DNA of 64,000 nucleotides, taken from the NCBI RefSeq assembly GCF_019443325.1, contig NZ_CP080383.1, positions 2,418,001-2,482,000 of the forward strand, given 5' to 3'. The translations under genes were made by a program, and so were the position numbers. This DNA comes from Cryobacterium sp. PAMC25264. Lineage in GTDB: Bacteria; Actinomycetota; Actinomycetes; Actinomycetales; Microbacteriaceae. The notes under the pieces are model-generated. The model searched no databases and was not told the origin of the DNA. It was given only the letters and a program-made list of their open reading frames with translations. Positions 8,635 through 17,059 of this stretch are shown piece after piece (the stretch's first letter is position 1; each line of letters opens with the position of its first letter).

Positions 8635-8647
8635 CCGGCAGCACTGG

Positions 8648-8698
8648 TTTGCGGACATCCCCCTTCGTTTTCGCGAACGATGGCGGGATGTCCGCAAA
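8648..8698. repeat. Mismatched long palindrome between operon genes
   Basis: The 14-base arms TTTGCGGACATCCC and GGGATGTCCGCAAA are perfect. The centre holds a second small stem CGTT / AACG. It separates the transporter genes from the monooxygenase genes and may set different expression for the two halves of the operon. Confidence 0.85.
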
Positions 8699-8800
8699 CG
8701 GCGCAATCACCATCCCCGCACCACGTCCGTCTCGGCCCTCGCCGTCTCCGTCGCAGCCTCCCGAACGGTGCTCCACCACAGCAGAGAAAGAGTGTTCCCC

Positions 8801-9883
8801 ATGTCAGCACGCGAGTACGGCGTTTTCCTCCCGATCGGCAACGGCGGCTGGCTGGTGTCCACCACCGCGCCGCATCCAGACGGCAGCTACGAGTACAACA
8901 AGACCACCGCGGTGCTCGCCGAGCAGGCCGGCCTCGACTTCGTCATGTCGATGGCCAAGTGGCGCGGCTTCGGCGGCTCGACCGACCACTGGGGCAACAC
9001 CCTCGAGTCGATGACCATGATGGCGGGCCTGGCCGAAGCCACCGAGAAGGTGAAGATCTGGGCCACCGTGCACGCCAACATCCACAGCCCCGCCATCGCC
9101 GCCAAGATGTTCGTGACGCTCGACCAGATCTCGAACGGCCGCGCCGGCATGAACATCGTCTCCGGCTCGTACGCCGACGAGTTCGAGCAGATGGGGCTCT
9201 GGGACGCCACCATGTCGAAGGAGGCCCGCTACCAGATGGTGGAGGACTGGACCCGGGCCGTCACCCGGCTCTGGACCGAGGACTCTGTGACCATGCAGAG
9301 CGAGACGTTCACTCTCACCGACTGCGTCTCCCGGCCGCACCCGCGCGTGCAGCCCACCCTGATCAGCGCCGGCCGCTCGCCGCGGGGACGCAAGTTCCAG
9401 GCCGAACTCTGCGACGGAGCGTTCCTCTCCGGCGACACCATGGAGGAGCTGCGCGAGTCCTCCCGTGACGTGCACGACCAGGCCGCGGCGCTCAATCGTT
9501 CCGTGAAGACCTACGCCATGCTCACCGTGGTGATGGGCGACACTGATGCCGCCGCCCAGCGACGCGTCGACGTGATCGGCGCCGGCGTCGACGTTCAGGC
9601 CCTCGCCAATATGCGGGTCTCCTGGGGCATGCCGCGCGATCGCGCGACCTCGTGGACCGAGTCCGCCACCGGGCAGGACGCGTTCCAGACCCCCTACGTC
9701 GTCGGCTCGCCCGACACGGTCCTCAACCACATCAACACCGTTGTCGAGGGCGCCGAACTCGACGGCCTGATGCTGATCTTCCCCGATTACCACGCCGATC
9801 TGCCCGCCTTCGGTGAGGCCGTGCTGCCCACCCTCCGCGCTCAGGATGCCGCGCGCCGCTCGAACGGACTGGTCGCCTCGTGA
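8801..9883 (+). CDS. FMNH2-dependent monooxygenase, RutA-like
   Basis: A 360-residue luciferase-family monooxygenase. The start GVFLPIGNGGWLVST is the RutA signature (GVFxPIGNxGWLIS), followed by NTLESMTMMAGLAEATEKV, GRAGMNIVSG, EFEQMGLW and a C-terminal strand GLMLIFPDYH. RutA opens the uracil ring with FMNH2 and O2 to give ureidoacrylate peracid. The next gene is a RutB-like hydrolase, as in rut operons, but RutC-E and a RutG-type permease are absent, and sequence differs enough that another N-heterocycle may be the substrate. The ATG at 8801 is chosen; an in-frame start at 8768 would add 11 residues. The stop overlaps the next gene (GTGA). Confidence 0.8.
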   Translation: MSAREYGVFLPIGNGGWLVSTTAPHPDGSYEYNKTTAVLAEQAGLDFVMSMAKWRGFGGSTDHWGNTLESMTMMAGLAEATEKVKIWATVHANIHSPAIAAKMFVTLDQISNGRAGMNIVSGSYADEFEQMGLWDATMSKEARYQMVEDWTRAVTRLWTEDSVTMQSETFTLTDCVSRPHPRVQPTLISAGRSPRGRKFQAELCDGAFLSGDTMEELRESSRDVHDQAAALNRSVKTYAMLTVVMGDTDAAAQRRVDVIGAGVDVQALANMRVSWGMPRDRATSWTESATGQDAFQTPYVVGSPDTVLNHINTVVEGAELDGLMLIFPDYHADLPAFGEAVLPTLRAQDAARRSNGLVAS

Positions 9884-10587
9884 CCCCCGACGACGCCTTC
9901 GCGGGCCTGTCCAACCGGGCCGGCGCGCTGCTCGTCGTCGACGTGCAGCGTTCGTTCGCCGACCTGGGCTACCTCGCCGACTACGGCCTCGACGCAGCGG
10001 CCGAGGACTCTATCGCCGCAGCGATCCGCGGCACCGCGGGCCTCGTCGACGCCGCCCGCGCGGCCGGCGTGCCCGTGGTCTGGATCGAGCTGGCCTCGGA
10101 CCCGGACCGCCTCTGGGGCGCCAGCAACTGGTTGCGCGGCCGCGGCTTCGACGAGCCGATGGACCACACCGAACCCTGCGTGATCGGCACCCCGGGTGCC
10201 GACTGGTACGGCCTGGAGCCGGCGGCCGGGGAACCGCGCGTGCAGAAACGGCACTACAGCGGTTTCCAGGGCACCGAGTTGCACGCCCTGCTGCAGGACC
10301 TCGGCGTGGTGTGGGTAGCCGTGGCCGGTCTCACCACCGAGTGCTGCATCGCCGCGACCGCGACCGACGCATTCCAGCTCGACTACCCGGTGCTGATCCC
10401 CAGCGATGCCACCGCCGCCTACGAGGTGCGGGTGCACGAGAACGCCCTCGAGATCCTGGCCCTGACCACGGCGCACGTGGTGACGAGTGACGAGCTGGCC
10501 GGCTTCTTCCCCGCGCCGGCCCCGGATGCGACGGCGACCGGCGTGCCCGCGGCATCCGTTCTGACCGGCTCGGCGGTGTCGGCATGA
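9880..10587 (+). CDS. Isochorismatase-family amidohydrolase, RutB-like
   Basis: A 235-residue cysteine hydrolase. The triad is visible: Asp21 (ALLVVDVQ), Lys123 (RVQKRHYSGF) and Cys156 in GLTTECCIAAT. RutB hydrolyses ureidoacrylate peracid to carbamate and aminoacrylate; relatives cleave other amides. A 25-residue Ala/Thr/Pro-rich C-terminal tail goes beyond the usual domain end. It starts with a GTG that overlaps the monooxygenase stop and ends in an ATGA overlap with the next gene, so the three enzymes are translationally coupled and probably act in sequence. Confidence 0.85.
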   Translation: MTPDDAFAGLSNRAGALLVVDVQRSFADLGYLADYGLDAAAEDSIAAAIRGTAGLVDAARAAGVPVVWIELASDPDRLWGASNWLRGRGFDEPMDHTEPCVIGTPGADWYGLEPAAGEPRVQKRHYSGFQGTELHALLQDLGVVWVAVAGLTTECCIAATATDAFQLDYPVLIPSDATAAYEVRVHENALEILALTTAHVVTSDELAGFFPAPAPDATATGVPAASVLTGSAVSA

Positions 10588-11939
10588 CCGGCCCCGAGCA
10601 GGACCCGAAGCACCTGCACCTGGCCTTCGACCTGTCGTTCACGCACTCGGAGGGCCGCTGGGCCCGGCCGGGCTCGTGGACCGGTCGCACCTTCCCCGAC
10701 GTGAAGATGTTCCAGGAGCTCGCGATCACCGCCGAGCGTGGCGGCATCGACATGCTCTTCTTCGGCGACGGCACGGGCCTGCCCGATACCTGGCGCGGCT
10801 CCCCCGACGCCGCCGTCGAGTGGGGCGTGCAGTGGCCGCGGCACGACATGAGCCCGTTCATTGCCGCGATGAGCGCGGTGACCCAGAACATCGGCTTCGG
10901 CCTGACGTATTCCTCCACGTTCATGCATCCGTTCTATGTGGCCCGGTTGCTCAATTCGCTCGACCACGTCACCGGCGGACGCATCGCGTTCAACGTCGTG
11001 GCGTCGACCCGGCGAGCGGATGCGGCCAACTACGGCTTCGACGAGCTGCTCGAACACAGCAAGCGCTACGAGCGCATGGACGAGTTCATCTCGGTGTGCC
11101 AGCAGCTCTGGGACTCGGTGGAGCCCGACGCGATTGTGATGGACCGGGCGACCGGGCGGTTCGCCGACCCGAGCAAAGTGCACGCCATCGGGCACCACGG
11201 CAACTTCTTCGACGTGCAGGGGCCGCTCACCAGCGTGCCCAGCCCACAGGGACACCCGGTGTTGGTGCAGGCCGGCAACTCACCGCAGGGCATCGCCACG
11301 AGCGCCAAGTTCGCCGATCTGATCTTCGGGTTCGGCGGCAACCTGGCCGGCCAGCAGCGGCACCGGTCGCAGCTCGACCTGCAGCTCGCCGCCAACGGGC
11401 GCAACCCGTCCGACGTCGGCATCCTGTGGGCCACCCAGCTGGTGATCGGCCGGAGCGTTGACGAGGCCACCGCGCGGAAGAAGGAGATGCTTTCCTATTG
11501 GGGTGACGAGGCGGTGGGCGCGTACCTGTCGTACAACGCCGGCTACGACTTCTCCACCGTGGGCGACACCATCGTGCTCGGGGAGCTGCAGGCCGAGATC
11601 GTGGCCGGCCACGCGTCCCCGTCGGGGTTCGTGGGGCAACTGGTGCAGGAGCTCGGCGCCGACCACTCGCTCTCCCGCACCGAGTTCTTCGAGCGCGGCT
11701 GGGAGCACGCGGTGGGCTACAACCAGACTCTCAGCGGCACGGCGTCGCAGCTGGCCGACCAGCTCGAGGAGAACTTCGCGGCCACGGGCTCCCGCGGCGG
11801 CTACATGATCGGCAACCCGCTGAGCATGCCGGCCTCCTACACCGACATCATCGACCTGTTGGTGCCGGAGCTCCGCCGCCGCGGCACCATGGGTGCGCCC
11901 TACCCGGGTTCGACGCTCCGCGCCAACCTGGCGTCGTGA
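10584..11939 (+). CDS. FMNH2-dependent monooxygenase, NtaA/SnaA/DszA family
   Basis: A 451-residue enzyme of the bacterial luciferase superfamily, group with nitrilotriacetate, pristinamycin and dibenzothiophene-sulfone monooxygenases. Landmarks are HLHLAFDLSFTH at the N-terminus, FGLTYSSTFMHPFYVARLLNSLDHVTGGRIAFNVV, the substrate-pocket insert ATGRFADPSKVHAIGHHG, and PVLVQAGNSPQG. It uses FMNH2 from a separate reductase (gene at 5065). Riboflavin lyase and long-chain alkane oxygenase belong to the same broad group, so the reaction cannot be fixed. The ATG overlaps the hydrolase stop, and its own stop overlaps the GTG of the MFS gene. Confidence 0.85.
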   Translation: MTGPEQDPKHLHLAFDLSFTHSEGRWARPGSWTGRTFPDVKMFQELAITAERGGIDMLFFGDGTGLPDTWRGSPDAAVEWGVQWPRHDMSPFIAAMSAVTQNIGFGLTYSSTFMHPFYVARLLNSLDHVTGGRIAFNVVASTRRADAANYGFDELLEHSKRYERMDEFISVCQQLWDSVEPDAIVMDRATGRFADPSKVHAIGHHGNFFDVQGPLTSVPSPQGHPVLVQAGNSPQGIATSAKFADLIFGFGGNLAGQQRHRSQLDLQLAANGRNPSDVGILWATQLVIGRSVDEATARKKEMLSYWGDEAVGAYLSYNAGYDFSTVGDTIVLGELQAEIVAGHASPSGFVGQLVQELGADHSLSRTEFFERGWEHAVGYNQTLSGTASQLADQLEENFAATGSRGGYMIGNPLSMPASYTDIIDLLVPELRRRGTMGAPYPGSTLRANLAS

Positions 11940-13615
11940 GCGGCCGCGCGGGCCGGGGCCGCTCGGGCCCCGGCCCGGCCGGTGGTGGTGTTCACATCGG
12001 TGCCAACCCGGTCGGCGACGATGCTGCCATCGGCGCCGGTTCGACGGCTGCGGCGAGCGCGCCGGCCACCCGCCGCGGCCCCTCCCTCGGCGAGCAGACC
12101 CTACTGCTGTGCTGCCTGATCGGCGCCACCCAGATGACCTGGGGCACCATCGTGCCCGCGCTGCCGCTCTACGTGGACCGCTTCGGCGCGACCGCCCTGG
12201 TGCTCGGCCCGATCATCGCCGCGTTCGGTTTCGGACGGGTGCTGGCCAACATTCCCGCGGGCATCCTGCTGCGGTGGTGGAAGCCACGGCCCTATCTCTG
12301 GGCGGTGAGCCTGCTGCTCGTGGTGGTGACCGGCCTCACCGGGTTGGCCCCTACCGCCGATTGGCTGATCGGCGCCCGGGTGCTCGCCGGGGTGCTCGGC
12401 GGCGCCGCGATCACCATCGGCTTCGCGATCCTCGTCGCCGGCGCCCCGCCCGCCCGGCGCGGCCGGGTGATGGCCACGGTTACCGCGGTGCAAATGTCCG
12501 CGGGCGCGATCGGGTCGTTCCTCGGCGGTCTGGTGCTCACCTGGTTCTCGCTCGAGGTGGTGTTCCTGGTCGCCAGTGTGCCCCTCGCCCTGGTGCTCGT
12601 CTGGGATGCCGTGCGCCCCGCCGCGCACTACTGGATCCCCCGCGGCCGGTCCGCGCAGCCGGCGGAGGCGCCTCGCACGGCGGTCGAGCCTCTCGAGACC
12701 CCGACCCGCACGGTGGTCGAGCCTTCAGAGACACCTCACCAGGTCCACTTCGACAAGCTCAGTACGGCGTCGACAAGCTCGACCGACGAGATGGTCGCGA
12801 CCCACACGCGGGCTGCGCCTCTCGAGACCCCGCGAGCCAACCTCCCGTCGCGCCCCACCACGCAGGCCGCGCCTGTCGAAACCCCGCGAGCCAACCTCCC
12901 GTCGCGCCCCACCACGCAGGCCGCGCCTCTCGAGACCGGCGCGACCCCGACGCTGGTCGAGCCTGTCGAGACCCCGCGAGCCAACCTCCCGTCGCGCCCC
13001 GCGGCATCCGAAACCAGCCCCTCAGCGCCCAACTACGCCGGGGTGGGCGTCGCCGCGATCGTCATCGCGCTGGCGCTGAGCTCCTTCGCCACCTTCTTCG
13101 CCCGGTTCGGCGGCGAACAAGGCCTCGTGCCCGTGGCGGCCTACGACACCGGGGGTCTCACCCCGCTCACCCTCGGCGTCGCACTGGCAGCGGCCACGCT
13201 GCTCTCCCTGGCCGCGCTGCCCGTGGTGGGCTCGCTCATCGACCGCGGCTACCGGCTCGCGGTGCTCGTGCCCGGGGTAGTCGCCTCCGCGGCCGCGCTG
13301 CTGATCTTCCCGATCGCCAACGGACCGTGGCTGTTCGCCCTGGCGATCGTGCTCTACGGGCTGGCCACCAGCGTCGCCGGCATCGTGCCCACGGTGCTCA
13401 TGAGCGAGGCGGTGCCGGCCCGGCAGAGCGGACTGGTGGTGGGCATCACCCGCACAGCCGGCGACCTCGGCGCGGTCGCGGGGCCTCTCGTGGCCCTGGC
13501 GATGTACGACTCAAACGGGCTCTGGCCGGCGATCCTCGTGATTGTGGCGCTGCTCCTGCTGGCCAACCTGTCGCTGGCCCGGCTGCTCGTGCATACCCGC
13601 GGGCGCCAGAAGTAG
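11936..13615 (+). CDS. MFS transporter with a REP-encoded cytoplasmic loop
   Basis: A 559-residue major facilitator. About 60 residues of Gly/Ala-rich N-terminus precede twelve membrane segments; the RG-loop between segments 2 and 3 reads GFGRVLANIPAGILLRW. The middle loop between the two six-helix halves is swollen to about 110 residues (~245-360) and consists of repeats such as VEPVETPRANLPSRP. These are the translation of REP elements kept in frame. The two membrane halves look intact, so the protein may work despite the insert. GTG start overlapping the monooxygenase stop ties it to the oxidation operon, probably as an exporter of a product or toxic substrate. Confidence 0.82.
   Translation: MSGRAGRGRSGPGPAGGGVHIGANPVGDDAAIGAGSTAAASAPATRRGPSLGEQTLLLCCLIGATQMTWGTIVPALPLYVDRFGATALVLGPIIAAFGFGRVLANIPAGILLRWWKPRPYLWAVSLLLVVVTGLTGLAPTADWLIGARVLAGVLGGAAITIGFAILVAGAPPARRGRVMATVTAVQMSAGAIGSFLGGLVLTWFSLEVVFLVASVPLALVLVWDAVRPAAHYWIPRGRSAQPAEAPRTAVEPLETPTRTVVEPSETPHQVHFDKLSTASTSSTDEMVATHTRAAPLETPRANLPSRPTTQAAPVETPRANLPSRPTTQAAPLETGATPTLVEPVETPRANLPSRPAASETSPSAPNYAGVGVAAIVIALALSSFATFFARFGGEQGLVPVAAYDTGGLTPLTLGVALAAATLLSLAALPVVGSLIDRGYRLAVLVPGVVASAAALLIFPIANGPWLFALAIVLYGLATSVAGIVPTVLMSEAVPARQSGLVVGITRTAGDLGAVAGPLVALAMYDSNGLWPAILVIVALLLLANLSLARLLVHTRGRQK
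12665..13010. repeat. REP array inside the MFS gene
   Basis: Several copies of (G)GTCGAGCCT(G/C)TCGAGACC occur, including one inverted pair near 12742-12790 and a 54-bp unit (from about 12831 and 12885) containing CCGCGAGCCAACCTCCCGTC, with a third copy of that motif from 12975. 54 is a multiple of three, so duplication kept the frame. Confidence 0.85.
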
Positions 13616-13769
13616 AGCCGATTCAGCGGCGCGGCCGGGCCGCATCTGCCCGGTGCACACTCATTTCTGGAAAAAGCACGGTGGCAGAGCCCGCCAACCG
13701 TGCTTTCTCCCGGAATGGAACCCGGCCGCGCCGTGACGACGAAGGTCGATGCCGGTGCGCACCCAGCGA

Positions 13770-14012
13770 GGTCTCCTAAGGAAGTGCACTTCCGCCGACA
13801 CCCGGGCGCGAAGCGCCCCCACAGCTCGACAGGCTCGACCACCGCGCGGGGCACAACACACAAACAGGTCACGAGGCCTCGACAAGCTCGACCAGCGATC
13901 GGGGCACGACACACAAACACGTCACGAGGCCTCGACAGGCTCGACCAACGAGCGGGGCACGACACGAAGACACGTCGCGGGATCTCGACAGGCTCGACCG
14001 ACGATCGCGCGG
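13770..14012. repeat. Intergenic REP array with one composite 72-bp element
   Basis: This fills most of the 569-bp gap 13616-14184. It begins with a composite element (13770-13841) also found inverted at 33672 and 47794. Three more REP copies in one orientation follow (cores at roughly 13871, 13931 and 13985), each separated by GGGGCACGACAC-like spacers. No gene is seen in this gap. Confidence 0.85.
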
Positions 14013-14057
14013 CACACAAGCAAGTGCCGCCGCGCGCTGCCGCACAGGGCAGGGCGG

Positions 14058-14075
14058 TTTCAGCTTGCCTTCAGC
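14058..14075 (+). promoter_or_regulatory. Candidate response-regulator operator (direct repeat)
   Basis: TTTCAGC and CTTCAGC are spaced 11 bp apart, one helical turn, the usual layout for OmpR-family dimers. The same hexamer TTCAGC occurs three times before the PepSY-like gene at 16418. This points to autoregulation by the response regulator. Confidence 0.55.
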
Positions 14076-14122
14076 GGCATCCGCCAGACTGAGCCGCATG
14101 CCCGCGGCAACAGCGGCGAACC

Positions 14123-14175
14123 AACACGACAATACCGACACGACAATACCGACACGACAATACCGACACGACGAT
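14123..14175. repeat. 14-bp tandem repeat upstream of the response regulator
   Basis: The unit ACGACAATACCGAC is repeated three times, plus a partial fourth copy, ending 10 bp before the ATG. It sits in the 5' leader or promoter region of the two-component operon. Confidence 0.85.
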
Positions 14176-14184
14176 GGGGGCCGG

Positions 14185-14862
14185 ATGCGAGTGCTGGTGG
14201 TGGAAGACGAGGTGCGGCTGGCGACCGGGCTCAAGCGTGGCCTCGAGGCCGAAGGCTTCGCGGTCGACGTGGCCGGCACTGGGCCCGATGGGCTCTGGCT
14301 GGCCCGCGAGACCGAGTACGCGGTGATCCTGCTCGACATCATGCTCCCGGGCCTCAGCGGCTACCGTGTCTGCGAGACCCTGCGCGCCGAGCAGAACTGG
14401 ACCCCGATCCTCATGCTCACCGCCAAGGACGGCGAGTGGGACCAGATCGAAGCGCTCGACACCGGCGCCGACGACTACCTCACCAAACCGTTCTCCTCCG
14501 CGGTGCTGCTGGCCCGGATGCGCGCGCTGATCCGTCGCGGCGCCACCGCCAGGCCCACCGTGCTGCGGGCCGGCGACCTGCACCTCGACCCGGCCACTCG
14601 CCGGGTCAGCCGCGGCGAGACCGTCGTCGACATCACCTCCCGCGAGTTCGCCGTGCTCGAGTACCTGATGCGCAACCGGGGCTCCGTCGTGAGCAAACGC
14701 GATGTGCTCGACAACGTCTGGGACTTCGATTTCGAGGGCGACCCCAACATCGTGGAGGTCTACGTGCGGCACCTGCGCAACAAGGTGGACCGCCCGTTCG
14801 ACCGGGCCGCGATCGAGACCCTCCGCGGCGCCGGCTACCGGTTGGCGGCCGACGGTGGCTGA
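14185..14862 (+). CDS. OmpR/PhoB-family response regulator
   Basis: A 225-residue transcription regulator. The receiver has the acidic pair at residues 8-9, phospho-acceptor Asp51 ([10 protein letters not shown]), Thr79 region LMLTAKD and Lys101 (DDYLTKPF). The C-terminal winged helix (~130-222) includes [20 protein letters not shown] and [21 protein letters not shown] chose the ATG at 14185 because MRVLVVEDE is the usual start; the frame is open further upstream through tandem repeats. The kinase gene overlaps its end by eight bases. Likely targets carry TTCAGC direct repeats. Confidence 0.93.
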   Translation: MRVLVVEDEVRLATGLKRGLEAEGFAVDVAGTGPDGLWLARETEYAVILLDIMLPGLSGYRVCETLRAEQNWTPILMLTAKDGEWDQIEALDTGADDYLTKPFSSAVLLARMRALIRRGATARPTVLRAGDLHLDPATRRVSRGETVVDITSREFAVLEYLMRNRGSVVSKRDVLDNVWDFDFEGDPNIVEVYVRHLRNKVDRPFDRAAIETLRGAGYRLAADGG

Positions 14863-16234
14863 GCGCCGCGACCCCCGCGGCCGGTCGCTCCGCGGCCGCA
14901 TCACCCTGGTCTCCACCGCGATCGTGGCCGCCACCCTTGTGGTCGGGGCGCTCCTGTTCGTGCTGGTGCTGCGCACCGTGCTGCTCGACGAGGTGAACAA
15001 CGCGGTCGACCGGGACCTCTCCCAGCTGCAGACCACCCTGGAGGACACCGGCACGACAACGGGCTTCGACGTCGATGACGACGAGATCTTCGTACAGGTC
15101 ACCGACGCATCCGGCGCCCTGGTGACCGGCAGCGAGACGCTGGACGGCACGCCCATCGCGCTGGAGAAAGACAGTGACGCCCAGGTCGTGCGGCTGCCCG
15201 GCGAGGATGCCGCCTACCTCGTGGCGGTCGATGAAGACAACAACGTCACCATCGCCGCCGGTCGCAGCCTCGAGACCATCGACGAATCGGTGAGCACGGT
15301 CGCCTGGCTACTCGCCGCTGCGGTGCCGCTGCTGCTCGGCGTCGTGGCCCTGCTCACCTGGATCGTGGTGGGCCGCGCCCTGGCGCCGGTCGAACGGATG
15401 CGCCGCGAGGTCGACGCCGTCACCGCCACGAACCTCGACCGGCGGGTGGCCGATCCGGGCCGCGGCGACGAGATCGGCCGGCTCGCCCGAACGATGAACA
15501 GCATGCTCGACAGGCTCGACACCTCGCAGCGAACGCAGCGCCAGTTCGTGTCGGATGCCTCGCACGAGCTGCGCTCCCCGCTCGCGTCCCTGCGCCAATA
15601 CGCCGAGGTGGCCCAGGCCCACCCCGACCGGATGAGCCTGGGCGACCTCTCGGAGGCGGTGCTCGACGAGGGCGCCCGGTTGGAACGCCTGGTGCGTGGG
15701 ATGCTGTTGCTCGCGCAGGTCACCGAACGCTCTCTGCAGGCCACCGGCCGAGCCGTGGACCTGGACGACCTCGTGCTCGCCGAGGCGCGCCGGCTGCGCG
15801 ACACCATGGCGCTCACGATCGACGCCACGGCCGTCGGCGCGGCCCGGGTGCACGGCGACGAGAACCTGCTCGGGCAGGTGGTGCGGAACCTCGTGGACAA
15901 CGCCGCCCAGCACGCAGTGGGCCGGGTGAACCTGTCCGTCGGGGTCGCGGCCGGCCAGGTCGTGCTTGTGGTGGAGGACGACGGGCACGGGATACCGGCC
16001 GAGGAACGGGACCGGGTGTTCGAGAGGTTCGTGCGGCTGGACGAGTCGCGCGCGCGCGCCTCCGGCGGCACCGGCCTGGGGCTGGCAATCGTGCGGGAGA
16101 CCGTGCAGGCACACGGCGGTACCGTGCTGGTCACCGCGGGTGACCTCGGCGGCGCCCGGTTCGAGGTGCGGCTGCCCTCGGCCGACGACGGCTCCCAGGC
16201 TGGCCCCGACGTCCACGCCCCGCGCCCGGAGTGA
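14855..16234 (+). CDS. Sensor histidine kinase with HAMP domain
   Basis: A 459-residue membrane kinase. Two membrane segments (about 15-40 and 148-172) bracket an extracellular domain of roughly 105 residues. HAMP follows ([17 protein letters not shown]), then the phospho-acceptor His237 in [19 protein letters not shown], the N box [10 protein letters not shown], and G boxes DDGHGIP and [10 protein letters not shown]. The GTG start lies inside the end of the regulator gene, typical of a coupled pair. The extracellular domain matches nothing I recognise, so the signal is unknown; a secreted PepSY-like protein encoded next may modulate it. Confidence 0.92.
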   Translation: MAERRDPRGRSLRGRITLVSTAIVAATLVVGALLFVLVLRTVLLDEVNNAVDRDLSQLQTTLEDTGTTTGFDVDDDEIFVQVTDASGALVTGSETLDGTPIALEKDSDAQVVRLPGEDAAYLVAVDEDNNVTIAAGRSLETIDESVSTVAWLLAAAVPLLLGVVALLTWIVVGRALAPVERMRREVDAVTATNLDRRVADPGRGDEIGRLARTMNSMLDRLDTSQRTQRQFVSDASHELRSPLASLRQYAEVAQAHPDRMSLGDLSEAVLDEGARLERLVRGMLLLAQVTERSLQATGRAVDLDDLVLAEARRLRDTMALTIDATAVGAARVHGDENLLGQVVRNLVDNAAQHAVGRVNLSVGVAAGQVVLVVEDDGHGIPAEERDRVFERFVRLDESRARASGGTGLGLAIVRETVQAHGGTVLVTAGDLGGARFEVRLPSADDGSQAGPDVHAPRPE

Positions 16235-16325
16235 CGGGCAGCACGCCCGACGGCGGCCCGGCGGCCGGCGGCGACGCATCCGGCGGACTCGGCTGACACC
16301 CCTCTGGTCGCTTTCTGAAACCGGC

Positions 16326-16352
16326 TTCAGCGGGCTTCAGCCTGGCTTCAGC
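16326..16352 (+). promoter_or_regulatory. Candidate response-regulator operator (triple direct repeat)
   Basis: TTCAGC occurs at 16326, 16336 and 16347, spacing 10 and 11 bp, each within GGCTTCAGC. This matches the pair before the response-regulator gene. It lies 66 bp upstream of the PepSY-like gene and is probably its activation site. Confidence 0.6.
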
Positions 16353-16417
16353 ACCGCCCCGCCAGAGTAGGGACACAGCCGCGCACCGCGTGGACACACT
16401 CGACCAAGGGACACCTC

Positions 16418-17008
16418 GTGAAGAAGAAGACCATCTGGATCACCTCCGCCGCCGTCGCCGCCGTAGTCGTGGCCGGGGGCGCCGGGCTGGCTATCGCCGA
16501 CCCGTTCGACTCCGACGCCCCGCTCACCGGAAGCGCCCTCGTCACAGCCAGCGCCGCCGCGCTCGACGCTGTGGGCAGCGGCACGGTCACCGATGCCGAG
16601 ACCACCGATGACAACACCGTGCAGGCCTACGAGGTCGAGGTGACCTTCGCCGACGGCACCGACGTCGACGTGGCCCTGGACAAGTCGTTCGCCGTGCTCT
16701 GGGTCGACGGCCGGCCCACGGCCGGCGCCACCGCGGTCCCGACCGACGGCTCCCCCAGCACCGGAACCGACGGCAACGGCGGCTCCGAGCTCGCCCCGCT
16801 CACCGAGGCCGACCGGTCGTCCGCGTCGGAGGCTGCCCTGGCCGCGCTGACGCCCGGCATGGTGGGTACCGTCACCGAGGTTGAGCGCAGCGACGACTTC
16901 GATCACGCCTACGAGGTGGAGATCACCCTCGACAACGGCCAGGACATCGACGTCGAACTCGGCGCGGACTTCGCGGTCGTCAAGATCGACGACGCACCGG
17001 CTGCCTAG
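16418..17008 (+). CDS. Secreted or membrane-anchored protein with two PepSY-like repeats
   Basis: A 196-residue protein with an N-terminal KKK then a hydrophobic segment (~5-27) that acts as a signal or anchor. The rest holds two similar halves. Each has a helix ending SAAALDAVGSGTVTDAE or SEAALAALTPGMVGTVTEVE, followed by QAYEVEVTFADGTDVDVALD or HAYEVEITLDNGQDIDVELG. That is the PepSY layout, found in proteins near two-component systems and peptidases. A Gly/Ser/Thr linker joins the halves. GTG start after AAGGG. Upstream TTCAGC repeats make it a probable target of the adjacent two-component system. Confidence 0.8.
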   Translation: MKKKTIWITSAAVAAVVVAGGAGLAIADPFDSDAPLTGSALVTASAAALDAVGSGTVTDAETTDDNTVQAYEVEVTFADGTDVDVALDKSFAVLWVDGRPTAGATAVPTDGSPSTGTDGNGGSELAPLTEADRSSASEAALAALTPGMVGTVTEVERSDDFDHAYEVEITLDNGQDIDVELGADFAVVKIDDAPAA

Positions 17009-17017
17009 TCGCGTACC

Positions 17018-17036
17018 CGCGGCCGGCTGGGCCGCG
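17018..17036. terminator. GC hairpin between convergent genes
   Basis: CGCGGCC pairs with GGCCGCG over a five-base loop, 10 bp after the PepSY-like gene and 24 bp after the opposing membrane-protein gene. No T-tract is seen. Confidence 0.5.
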
Positions 17037-17059
17037 CAGCATCGGGGTCTGCTGGCGGT

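Noticed and set aside
6849..8810. 653-codon open frame on - strand
   Set aside because: It spans the permease and binding-protein genes in antisense and lacks recognisable motifs.
12831..13010. Regular repeats that could suggest a CRISPR array
   Set aside because: Only two to three units, unequal spacing, the 'spacers' are themselves repeated and the region is coding; no cas genes.
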